The notes under the pieces are model-generated. The model worked only from the letters and a program-made list of their open reading frames with translations, was not told the origin of the DNA and searched no databases. Source: Acidobacteriota bacterium (GTDB taxonomy: Bacteria; Acidobacteriota; Polarisedimenticolia; Gp22-AA2). Taken from it: 7,822 nucleotides of DNA. Numbering within the stretch: the first letter of the stretch is position 1; each line of letters starts with the position of its first letter. A program made the translations under genes and the position numbers. The stretch covers positions 1 to 7,822 of the forward strand of contig JAPUIN010000420.1 in NCBI GenBank assembly GCA_027297005.1, read 5' to 3'. Shown one piece after another: positions 1-6,923 of the stretch.

Positions 1-313
1 GATCGACCGGATCCTGCGCCTGCGACCCGGCTCCTTCTTGCCTCGTCCCCGCGTCGAATCGCAGGTGATCCGGCTGATTCCCCATTCGATCAGCGGGGAT
101 CTTCCGCCGTTCGACGATCTGTCGGTGCTGCTCCGCGCCGCTTTCGATCAGCGCCGCAAGACGCTGCAGAACAACCTGTCCCGCATGGCGCCACGGGGAT
201 CGGACGATGTCGAATCGTGGATCCGATCGGCCGGTCTCGACCCCCGCGCGCGGCCGGAGGCGATTCCCGTGGAGGGCTACGTGACGCTTCTACGACACCA
301 GCGGACGGTATAA
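1..313 (+). CDS. rsmA: 16S rRNA (adenine(1518)-N(6)/adenine(1519)-N(6))-dimethyltransferase, C-terminal part (5' truncated by window)
   Basis: Reading from base 2 gives about 103 codons to the TAA at 311-313. This is the C-terminal portion of KsgA/RsmA, the S-adenosylmethionine-dependent enzyme that dimethylates two adjacent adenosines in the helix-45 loop of 16S rRNA late in 30S assembly. Visible family signatures are PGSFLPRPRVESQVIRL (the strand after the catalytic domain), the helical motif FDQRRKTLQNNL, and the closing DPRARPEAIPVEGYVTLL, which matches the usual 'R.E.L...F..L' end of the family. The methyl-donor motifs lie outside the window. The stop codon sits inside a TATAAT hexamer that probably drives the next gene, 8 nt downstream. 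Family identity is secure from these motifs; the true start cannot be seen. Confidence 0.93.
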   Translation, partial: IDRILRLRPGSFLPRPRVESQVIRLIPHSISGDLPPFDDLSVLLRAAFDQRRKTLQNNLSRMAPRGSDDVESWIRSAGLDPRARPEAIPVEGYVTLLRHQRTV

Positions 314-314
314 T
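309..314 (+). promoter_or_regulatory. Putative -10 element (TATAAT) for leaderless rnj transcript
   Basis: A perfect TATAAT in very GC-rich surroundings overlaps the rsmA stop codon (GTA-TAA-T). It ends 7 nt before the GTG at 322, so a transcript starting the usual 7 or so nt downstream would begin at or next to the start codon. No Shine-Dalgarno sequence is visible before that GTG, which fits leaderless initiation. No good -35 lies at 16-18 bp spacing; the nearest partial match, GTGACG at 281-286, is too far upstream. The hexamer is directly visible; promoter function is inferred. Confidence 0.5.
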
Positions 315-321
315 CGCGAAC

Positions 322-2013
322 GTGACGACTCGCGCGCGCTCCACCGGCCCCTCACAACCACATCACCGGCTGGAGATCATACCCCTCGGCGGGCTGGGAG
401 AGTTCGGCAGAAACTGCACCGCCTTCCGGTTCGGCCCGGATATCGTCGTCGTGGATATCGGCTTGATGTTCCCCGAGGAGCAGGTCTTCGGCGTCAATTT
501 CGCCATCCCGGACCTGTCCTATCTGTTCGAGCACCGCCACCAGATCCGCGCCATCCTGCTCACCCACGGACACGAGGACCACATCGGCGCCCTCCCCTAC
601 CTGTACAAGCAGGTTCGTGTCCCGATCTACGGCACGGATTTCACGCTCGGGCTGGCGGCCCGCAAGCTCCGCGAGCACCGGCTGCCGCACGAACGCCAGA
701 TGAAGAAGGTGCGCGCCGGCGACCGGATCCGGCAGGGCCCTTTCGAGATCGAGTTCATTCAGGTGACGCACAGCATCCCGGGGGCTCTCGCCCTGGCCAT
801 CACCACTCCCGTAGGGACGATCATCCACACGGCCGACTTCAAAATGGACCAGACACCGATCGACGGCCGCATCTTCGATTTTCAGTCGTTCTCCGCGCAT
901 GGCGATCGGGGGGTCCTCGCACTCCTCTCCGACAGCACGAACGCCGAGGTCGAGGGATTCACCGAGTCGGAGCGGATCGTCGGCGGCGCGCTCGACACCC
1001 TGTTCCGCAGCGCCACCGGCCGCATCGTGCTCAGCACCTTCGCGAGCAATGTGCACCGGGTCCAGCAGGTGATCGATGTGGCGGCGGCGCACCACCGCAA
1101 GGTGGCTCTCGTCGGCACAAGCATGTCGGCCACCGCCAAAGTGGCCGAGAGTCTCGGTTACCTGAAGGCGCCGGCCGGCCTGCTGGTCAACCCGAGTGAC
1201 ATCAAGCGCCTCGCTCCACACCGGACGATGGTGATCGCGGCCGGCAGCCAGGGGGAGCCGATGTCGGCCCTTTCGCGCATTGCTCTTGATAATCATCCCC
1301 ATATTTCGATTGGGCCCGGCGATCTCGTGGTCATCTCCGCCCGGGCGATCCCCGGCAACGAGAAATCGATCAACCGGGTGATCAATCACGTTTACCGGCG
1401 CGGAGCGGACGTGGTGTTCGGCGGACGTTCTCCCCATCACGTCTCGGGTCACGCCAGCCGGGAAGAGCTGAAGATCATGCTGAATCTCACCCGCCCCCGG
1501 TTCTTCGTTCCGATCCACGGCGAGCTCAGGCAGCTGCATGCGCACGCGGGTCTGGCGGAGTCGACCGGTCTCGCGCGCAACCGGATTCTGATGGCGGAGA
1601 GCGGTGACGTGATCGAGCTCGATGCGAAGTCGGGGCGGGTGGGGCGTCGGGTTCAAGCGGGTCGCGTCTTCATCGATGGAACCCTCGAGGAGGTCGACGA
1701 GATCGTCGTCCGGGACCGTCGACACATCTCCGCAAGAGGGATCGTCCTCGCTATCGTCGCCATCGACAAGCAGACCGGTAAAATCCAGGGGGAGCCCGAG
1801 ATCGTCAGCCGCGGGTTTGTGCTCGAAGAAGCAAGGGCGGATCTGCTCGGGGAAGCCTCCCGGGTGGTGCGGCGGTCGGTCGAGGGGGCGACGATCGAGG
1901 AGCGCGCCGATCGGGGAGTTGTGAAGAGCCTGATCCAACGCGACTTGAAGCGGTACTTCCGCCGGCACCTCGATCGGCGCCCGCTGATCATTCCCGCTGT
2001 CATCGAGACCTGA
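322..2013 (+). CDS. rnj: Ribonuclease J (metallo-beta-lactamase/beta-CASP exo- and endoribonuclease)
   Basis: This 563-residue protein is full length for RNase J (usually about 550-560). RNase J degrades and trims RNA 5' to 3' and can cut internally; in many bacteria it matures 16S rRNA and drives mRNA decay. The N-terminus has the family segment IIPLGGLGEFGRNCTAF. The metallo-beta-lactamase zinc ligands are present: HGHEDH at 82-87, His150 in VTHSIPG, and Asp172 in HTADF. The beta-CASP part includes DSTN and SGHAS (375-379), with the last ligand His399 in VPIHGE. The C-terminal domain starts around residue 450. All expected catalytic residues are there, so it should be active. I chose GTG 322 because family homology starts shortly after it and the only upstream in-frame start lies deep inside rsmA. 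There is no RBS; a TATAAT directly upstream suggests a leaderless mRNA. Confidence 0.95.
   Translation: MTTRARSTGPSQPHHRLEIIPLGGLGEFGRNCTAFRFGPDIVVVDIGLMFPEEQVFGVNFAIPDLSYLFEHRHQIRAILLTHGHEDHIGALPYLYKQVRVPIYGTDFTLGLAARKLREHRLPHERQMKKVRAGDRIRQGPFEIEFIQVTHSIPGALALAITTPVGTIIHTADFKMDQTPIDGRIFDFQSFSAHGDRGVLALLSDSTNAEVEGFTESERIVGGALDTLFRSATGRIVLSTFASNVHRVQQVIDVAAAHHRKVALVGTSMSATAKVAESLGYLKAPAGLLVNPSDIKRLAPHRTMVIAAGSQGEPMSALSRIALDNHPHISIGPGDLVVISARAIPGNEKSINRVINHVYRRGADVVFGGRSPHHVSGHASREELKIMLNLTRPRFFVPIHGELRQLHAHAGLAESTGLARNRILMAESGDVIELDAKSGRVGRRVQAGRVFIDGTLEEVDEIVVRDRRHISARGIVLAIVAIDKQTGKIQGEPEIVSRGFVLEEARADLLGEASRVVRRSVEGATIEERADRGVVKSLIQRDLKRYFRRHLDRRPLIIPAVIET
1632..1651 (+). other. Predicted G-quadruplex motif within rnj
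   Basis: Four G-tracts (GGGG, GGG, GGGG, GGG) occur in 20 bases on the coding strand, separated by loops of 1, 1 and 4 nt. This satisfies the usual G3+N1-7 quadruplex rule with very short, stabilising loops. It encodes residues 437-444 (SGRVGRRV), near the junction between the catalytic core and the C-terminal domain. Because it is on the coding strand it would also be present in the mRNA. The motif is visible; folding in the cell is inference. Confidence 0.5.
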
Positions 2014-2020
2014 GACCAAG

Positions 2021-2029
2021 TGATAGAAT
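2021..2029 (+). promoter_or_regulatory. Putative extended -10 element (TGATAGAAT) for leaderless ftsK transcript
   Basis: TG-A-TAGAAT matches the extended -10 form (TGn followed by TAnAAT) and lies in the 24-nt gap after the rnj stop. The hexamer ends 8 nt before the ATG at 2038, so transcription would start at or just before that codon. No Shine-Dalgarno precedes the ATG. A weak -35 candidate, TCGAGA at 2003-2008, has a 15-bp spacer; an extended -10 depends less on a -35. Function is inferred from position and from the same arrangement ahead of rnj. Confidence 0.45.
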
Positions 2030-2037
2030 CGGCCCCC

Positions 2038-4533
2038 ATGGGAGGGCGCAGGCGAACCGTATCCCCTCGCCGTGAGACCGCGGCGGCCCGGAGCATCTGG
2101 GCGGAGGCGCTGGCCATCGTGATCATGTCGATGGCAGTGCTCCTGGTGCTGAGCCTCGTCTCCTATCGGCCCGAGGACCCGGTCCCCTGGCCGATCGGCG
2201 CGCGGACCGGGGAGCCGGTGAGCAACGTCGCGGGACCACTCGGCGCCTTTCTCGCCGAGCTGCTCCGCCAGCTCCTCGGCTACGCCGCCTGGTCCGTCCC
2301 GCCGTTGCTGGTTCTTTTCGGCTGGCGCATCTTCTGGGGTCGCCGGGGCCGCACCCTCCCCCACCTGATCGGCTACAGCCTGCTCTTGATCTCCAGCGCG
2401 ACCTGCCTCCATCTGCTGCTTTACACGGGTGGCTCCGAAACCCGGAACCGGGCCGGCGGCTGGCTCGGCTCCCTGTCCGGAGACCTCGTGATGGGGCCAC
2501 TGAATCGCTGGGGTGGCCTCGTGGTGGCCATGGCGCTGCTCGGGACCAGCCTGCTCCTGATCACGCGCACCTCGTTTCTGCAGGCGATCCGGACGGTGTC
2601 GGACAGCAGTGCCTCGATTCTGCGCGGCCTGTGGCTGGCCGTCGTGCGCCACCGCGAGGCGCGCCGTAAACAACGCCTGCGGCTGGAGATCGCCCGTAAG
2701 CAGCGCGAGCGCCAGACCCGCGCGGCTACGATCATCGCGACAAGAGAGGTGAGCCCCGTCGAGCCGCACGGGCACGCCCCGATCCCGGTGGCGACCGACG
2801 ACGGTTCGCGCCCTCTCCCGGGTATCGCCCCGGTCCGCGGACCGAACGATCCACCCCAGGCCGAGCCGCGCGCAACCGGCCATGGCGCGCAGCGATCCAG
2901 GGGGCCGCTTCGCAGGCCCGCCGAGCCGGCCACGGCAACCCCGGAGCAGCAGCCGCAGTTCGACTTTATCGAGCAGCTCGTCGAATACACACCGCCGCCG
3001 CTCTCCCTTCTGGCTCCGCCCCAGGAACACGTCCAGGTCAACGAGAAGGAACTCGTCGAGATCGCCAGGATGATCACCGAGAAATGTCGCGAGTTCGGGG
3101 TCAACGGGCAGGTGATCGCGATCCAGCCGGGCCCGGTCGTGACCGTGTTCGAATTCAAACCGGATGCGGGGGTCAAGTACAGCCGGATCGTCTCCCTGGC
3201 CGACGATCTCTGTCTCGCCATTGAGGCCGAGTCAATCCGGATCGATCGCCTCGCCGGCAAAGCGACGGTCGGTATCGAGGTCCCCAACCGTGTGCGCGAG
3301 ACGATCGCGCTCCGCGAGCTGCTCTCCTCCGAGCGCTTCTCAGACTCGCCCGCTCCTCTCACCATCGCCCTGGGGAAGGAGATCAACGGCGAGCCGTATT
3401 ATGCCCGGCTCGACAAGATGCCCCACCTGCTGATCGCCGGCTCCACCGGATCGGGTAAGAGCGTCTGCCTCAATAGCGTGATCACCTCGATTCTCTACAA
3501 GGCGAGCCCCGATCAGGTGAAGTTCATCATGATCGATCCGAAGCGACTCGAGCTGGGGCTGTACGAGAACATCCCGCACCTGCTCACGCCGCTGGTGGTC
3601 GACACCAAGAAGGCGGCCAACGCGCTGCGCTGGGCGACGATGGAGATGGAGAAGCGGTACAAGCATCTGGCCGAGGCGGGGGTGCGCAGCATCGAGCAGT
3701 ACAATATCTCGGTCTCCCGACGCGCGCGGGGCCGGGGGGCCGCAGGTGAGGGGGCGTCGACTCTCCCGGTGGTTCCCGAGGCGGGACCGCCGCTTCCGCG
3801 GGCGAGGGGCGCGCCGCCGGATCGTGCGGCCGAGCCCCCGCAGACGCTGCCGTATATCGTCATCCTGATCGACGAACTCTCCGACCTGATGATGACGACG
3901 GGGGCCGAGGTCGAGGAGTCGATCACGCGCCTCGCTCAGATGGCCCGCGCCGTCGGCATCCACCTGATCCTGTCGACGCAGCGTCCCTCGGTCGACGTCA
4001 TCACAGGCGTGATCAAGGCGAACTTCCCCTGCCGCATCGCCATGCGCGTCTCCTCCAAGGTCGACTCCCGCACGATCCTCGACTCGAACGGCGCCGAGCA
4101 GCTCCTGGGGCACGGCGACATGCTGTTCATCCCGCCGGGATCGGCGCGGCTCGTGCGGCTGCACGGCCCGTTCGTCAGCGAGGTCGAAGCGAGCCGGATC
4201 ACCGCCTTCCTGAAGAAGCAGGCCAGGCCGCAGTACAACGAATCGGTCACCCGAGAAGAACCGCAGGGTGGAACCGGCAGTCCGGCCGGCCGCAGCGTCG
4301 ACGTCGATGCGGTCTACGACCAGGCGGTGCGGATGGCGGTCCAGATGGGGCAGATCTCCGTGTCGCATCTTCAGCGCCGACTGAAGCTCGGCTACGCGCG
4401 CGCCGCGCGCCTCGTCGATACGATGGAGGAGAACGGCATCGTCGGCCCGGCCGACGGCAGCAAGCCGCGCGAGGTCCTCGTCGAGCCGGACTTCCTGGAG
4501 CGGCTGAACCAGATGCGCGAAGAGGGAGCCTAA
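2038..4533 (+). CDS. ftsK: DNA translocase FtsK (four-TM, FtsK/SpoIIIE family)
   Basis: FtsK is a septum-anchored hexameric ATPase that pumps chromosome termini through the closing division site. The 831-residue product has four hydrophobic segments near residues 24-42, 83-103, 109-130 and 155-178. A charged, Arg/Gln- then Pro-rich linker runs to about 330. The alpha domain follows (about 332-425), then the beta motor with Walker A GSTGSGKS (468-475), Walker B VILIDEL (Asp612-Glu613) and the TQRPSVDVI motif (647-655). A winged-helix gamma domain occupies about 757-825 and should read polar guide sequences. The protein looks intact. Unusual is a low-complexity Arg/Pro/Gly/Ala insert within the motor (about 557-604). 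I prefer ATG 2038; an in-frame GTG at 2020 would add six residues, but it has no RBS and lies upstream of the probable -10. The downstream gene starts 4 nt after the stop. Confidence 0.95.
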   Translation: MGGRRRTVSPRRETAAARSIWAEALAIVIMSMAVLLVLSLVSYRPEDPVPWPIGARTGEPVSNVAGPLGAFLAELLRQLLGYAAWSVPPLLVLFGWRIFWGRRGRTLPHLIGYSLLLISSATCLHLLLYTGGSETRNRAGGWLGSLSGDLVMGPLNRWGGLVVAMALLGTSLLLITRTSFLQAIRTVSDSSASILRGLWLAVVRHREARRKQRLRLEIARKQRERQTRAATIIATREVSPVEPHGHAPIPVATDDGSRPLPGIAPVRGPNDPPQAEPRATGHGAQRSRGPLRRPAEPATATPEQQPQFDFIEQLVEYTPPPLSLLAPPQEHVQVNEKELVEIARMITEKCREFGVNGQVIAIQPGPVVTVFEFKPDAGVKYSRIVSLADDLCLAIEAESIRIDRLAGKATVGIEVPNRVRETIALRELLSSERFSDSPAPLTIALGKEINGEPYYARLDKMPHLLIAGSTGSGKSVCLNSVITSILYKASPDQVKFIMIDPKRLELGLYENIPHLLTPLVVDTKKAANALRWATMEMEKRYKHLAEAGVRSIEQYNISVSRRARGRGAAGEGASTLPVVPEAGPPLPRARGAPPDRAAEPPQTLPYIVILIDELSDLMMTTGAEVEESITRLAQMARAVGIHLILSTQRPSVDVITGVIKANFPCRIAMRVSSKVDSRTILDSNGAEQLLGHGDMLFIPPGSARLVRLHGPFVSEVEASRITAFLKKQARPQYNESVTREEPQGGTGSPAGRSVDVDAVYDQAVRMAVQMGQISVSHLQRRLKLGYARAARLVDTMEENGIVGPADGSKPREVLVEPDFLERLNQMREEGA
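4521..4528 (+). promoter_or_regulatory. Ribosome binding site for the glycosyltransferase gene (AGAGGGAG)
   Basis: A purine-rich run containing GGAG (4525-4528) sits 9 nt before the TTG at 4538, inside the last codons of ftsK. It supports the non-ATG start and suggests translation coupled to ftsK. It is the only clear Shine-Dalgarno ahead of a rightward gene here, in contrast to rnj and ftsK. Confidence 0.65.
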
Positions 4534-4537
4534 CGCC

Positions 4538-6865
4538 TTGCAGCGCATCCTGAGCCGCATTCCCGAGTGGGCGTGGGTCGCCGCCCTCGCCCTGCTGGCC
4601 CTTGCCGTGCGGCTGATCCACGTCCGCCAGGTTCATGCTCTCTCCCTGATCGCCCCGGTGGAGCTCGATCCCGGCTTTTACTTCGAGTGGGGCAGGACGA
4701 TCGCCGCCGGCGACTGGCTCGGCACCGATCCGTTCGTGCAGAGCCCGTTGTACGCGTATCTGCTCGGCGTTTTTCTGTCCCTGTTCGGCGAGTCGATCAT
4801 CTGGATTCTAATCGTGCAGAGCGTCGCCGGGTGCGGAACCGTCCTGCTGGTCTACTGGGCCGGGCGCCGCCTGTTCGGGCACGCGCACGGACTGCTTGCC
4901 GGGTGCGCCATCGCGTTGTACGCGCCATTCATCTTCTACGAGGGGATGGTCATGAAGACCTTCCTCTCCCCCTTCCTGACGATCCTGCTCGTCATCATCT
5001 TCGACGTGGCGCGCGAAGCGGGATCGCCGCTCGGCGACGGCCGGGCCAGCCGCTGGCTCCTGCTCGCCGGCATCGTGTACGGCGTGACGGCACTGGATCG
5101 CGACAACTTCATCCTCCTCGCTCCCGTGCTGGCCGGCCTCGCCCTGGTTCTCGGCGGCGGTCTGAGCCGCAGCGGCCTCCGATCGGCGGCCGCCTTCATC
5201 CTCGGCGCCGTCATCGTGATCGGCCCCATCACCATCCGGAACTGGAAGGTCTCCGGCGAGTTCGTGCTGCTCACCACCGGCGGCGGCGAGGTCTTCTTCA
5301 TCGGCAACAACGAGTACGCCAATGGTCTATACGTGCCACCCCCCTTCGTCCGGCCGGACCCCAAGTACGAGCACGCCGATTTTGTTGCACGCGCCTCGGA
5401 GATCTCCGGCCGCCCCCTGACGCCGATGCAATCGTCCTGGTTCTGGTTCCGCGAAGGAATGACCTTCATCGTGACGCAGCCGTTCGCCTGGATCCGGCTC
5501 CTCGGCCTGAAGATGATGCACTTCTGGAACTACTACGAGCTGCCGGACAATCTCAACTACGACATCGTGCGACGGTTCGCCCCCCTGCTCGAATCGCTCA
5601 ACGCGCGATTCCCGCCGGCCCCCGCGCCGACCCTCGCGATCCCGTACGGCGGGGGCTGGATCACGTCGCGCATTCATCTGTTCTCTACGTTCGGCACGAT
5701 CGCACCGCTCGGGCTGGCCGGATTGGTCCTGACGTACCGTCGCTGGCGTCGTCTTCTTCCCAGCTACGTGCTGCTGTTCGGTTATGTCGCGACGGTGCTC
5801 CTGTTCTTCAACTTCTCGCGATTCCGTGTTCCGATCGTCCCGATCCTCGCCCTGCTCGCCGCGCCGGCGCTGTTCGCTCTCGGCCGCTTTCTGAACCGAC
5901 TCTGGAGCCTGGCGACGGTGGTGGCGGCCGGTTCAGGCGCTATCGCCGCGCGCGCACGGGCCCTGTGCCCCGATGCGTCGAGGAGGGTCGCCGCCGGTCT
6001 GTTCCCCCTGCTGTTGGTCGGCGTGAATTTCGAGCTGCCGCAAGGAGTCGTGCCGGCCGTCGAGCATACGCTCGTCGTCGGCAACACTTATTATCACCTG
6101 GGTGAGCCGGATCGGGCGCTGCAGAATTACGAGATCGGGGCGCGACTGCTCGGCGAGGAGCCGTCCTGGATGCCTCGGGATGAAGCGTTCCTCGCGCGGA
6201 CGTTCGGCGAGGATGTGAGCCGCGAGGATCTCCAGCGCGAGCTGCAGGTGGAAGGGCTGGCGCGCGGACCACAGTTCAAGGGGATCCGGATCGGCATCCA
6301 GCACGGCATCGGGATCGCGCTTCTGCTCAAGGCGGAGCGACACATGGCGCGTGGCGAGCGGACCCGGGCGATCCCCATGATCGATCGGGCGATCGGTCAG
6401 TTCGACTCGGTGTTGAAGATGGCCCCCTCCTACCTGATCACGATCCGCAAGATGGCGCAGGCGTATGCGCTACGGGGGGATCACGCCTCGGCGACCGAGT
6501 GGTACAGAAAGGGAGTCGATCTCTGGCCGGACGATCTCCCGACGCGACTCGAACTGGCCAAGGCGCTGTTCGACGGCGGCGATCCACACGCCTCGCTGCG
6601 CGAGATCGACCAGGCGCTGGCGAGCGAGGGATCGCTCGATCCGAAGGTGGCCGCTCAGGTCTATTACAATCGGGGTGTCCTGTTTCTCAATGGCCTGAGC
6701 GAGCCGGGACGCGCTCTCTTCGCCTTCGAGAAGGCCTTAGCACTCGATCCGACACTCCCTCAGGGGGTGGAGACCCGCGCCATGACGATCGAGCTCAGGG
6801 CGCGCGGCCTTCAACCGCTCGATGACTTCAGCTCAACGGACTCGGGCCGGCGCACCCCCCCCTGA
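4538..6865 (+). CDS. GT-C-type membrane glycosyltransferase (PMT/ArnT-like) with C-terminal TPR repeats
   Basis: This 775-residue protein combines a polytopic membrane region (about 11 hydrophobic segments, residues 12 to about 500) with a soluble helical tail. The first extra-membrane loop carries acidic residues after TM1 (VELDPGFYFEWG, Glu42/Asp44), then SPLYAYLLG, as in family-39-like GT-C enzymes, where acidic loop residues act in catalysis. The conserved SRFRVPIVP (427 onward) is typical near the end of the membrane domain. These enzymes transfer sugars from polyprenyl-phosphate donors on the outer face of the inner membrane. After a last hydrophobic segment (484-498) come a TPR-like unit (513-545) and roughly three more (633-745), probably periplasmic. 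TTG 4538 is chosen because of the RBS at 4521-4528 and the 4-nt gap from ftsK. Acceptor and product (glycan, lipid or protein) cannot be told from sequence. The gene ends in a run of eight C. Confidence 0.85.
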   Translation: MQRILSRIPEWAWVAALALLALAVRLIHVRQVHALSLIAPVELDPGFYFEWGRTIAAGDWLGTDPFVQSPLYAYLLGVFLSLFGESIIWILIVQSVAGCGTVLLVYWAGRRLFGHAHGLLAGCAIALYAPFIFYEGMVMKTFLSPFLTILLVIIFDVAREAGSPLGDGRASRWLLLAGIVYGVTALDRDNFILLAPVLAGLALVLGGGLSRSGLRSAAAFILGAVIVIGPITIRNWKVSGEFVLLTTGGGEVFFIGNNEYANGLYVPPPFVRPDPKYEHADFVARASEISGRPLTPMQSSWFWFREGMTFIVTQPFAWIRLLGLKMMHFWNYYELPDNLNYDIVRRFAPLLESLNARFPPAPAPTLAIPYGGGWITSRIHLFSTFGTIAPLGLAGLVLTYRRWRRLLPSYVLLFGYVATVLLFFNFSRFRVPIVPILALLAAPALFALGRFLNRLWSLATVVAAGSGAIAARARALCPDASRRVAAGLFPLLLVGVNFELPQGVVPAVEHTLVVGNTYYHLGEPDRALQNYEIGARLLGEEPSWMPRDEAFLARTFGEDVSREDLQRELQVEGLARGPQFKGIRIGIQHGIGIALLLKAERHMARGERTRAIPMIDRAIGQFDSVLKMAPSYLITIRKMAQAYALRGDHASATEWYRKGVDLWPDDLPTRLELAKALFDGGDPHASLREIDQALASEGSLDPKVAAQVYYNRGVLFLNGLSEPGRALFAFEKALALDPTLPQGVETRAMTIELRARGLQPLDDFSSTDSGRRTPP

Positions 6866-6923
6866 CGCACGTCCGCGGTCTCGCGGCGTATTCCGGGTGG
6901 AGATTCGGGCTGACCGAGGCGGA

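Noticed and set aside
352..3030. Very long (892-codon) open frame on the minus strand across rnj and ftsK
   Set aside because: It is antisense to two well-supported genes with intact family motifs. Its translation is Asp/Arg/His/Gly-rich with no domain I recognise. Long antisense frames are expected in GC-rich coding DNA.
3700..3705. TACAAT inside ftsK as an internal promoter
   Set aside because: It encodes the conserved Tyr-Asn of the motor domain and there is no start codon or -35 arranged with it.
3728..3754. Second G-quadruplex candidate in the ftsK insert
   Set aside because: It has only three long G-tracts, with a 10-nt gap before the last, so it does not meet the strict four-tract rule.
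3340..4560. 406-codon open frame on the minus strand opposite the ftsK motor and gamma domains
   Set aside because: It is a shadow of the conserved FtsK reading frame; composition is typical of antisense GC-rich translation and no motif is visible.
4567..6105. 512-codon open frame on the plus strand overlapping the glycosyltransferase
   Set aside because: It is an out-of-frame shadow, almost entirely Arg/Pro/Ala/His, with none of the membrane segments or TPRs of the real frame.
6873..6886. Hairpin CCGCG-GTCT-CGCGG in the convergent gap as a bidirectional terminator
   Set aside because: The stem is only 5 bp and no T-run follows on either strand, so it does not meet the intrinsic terminator pattern.
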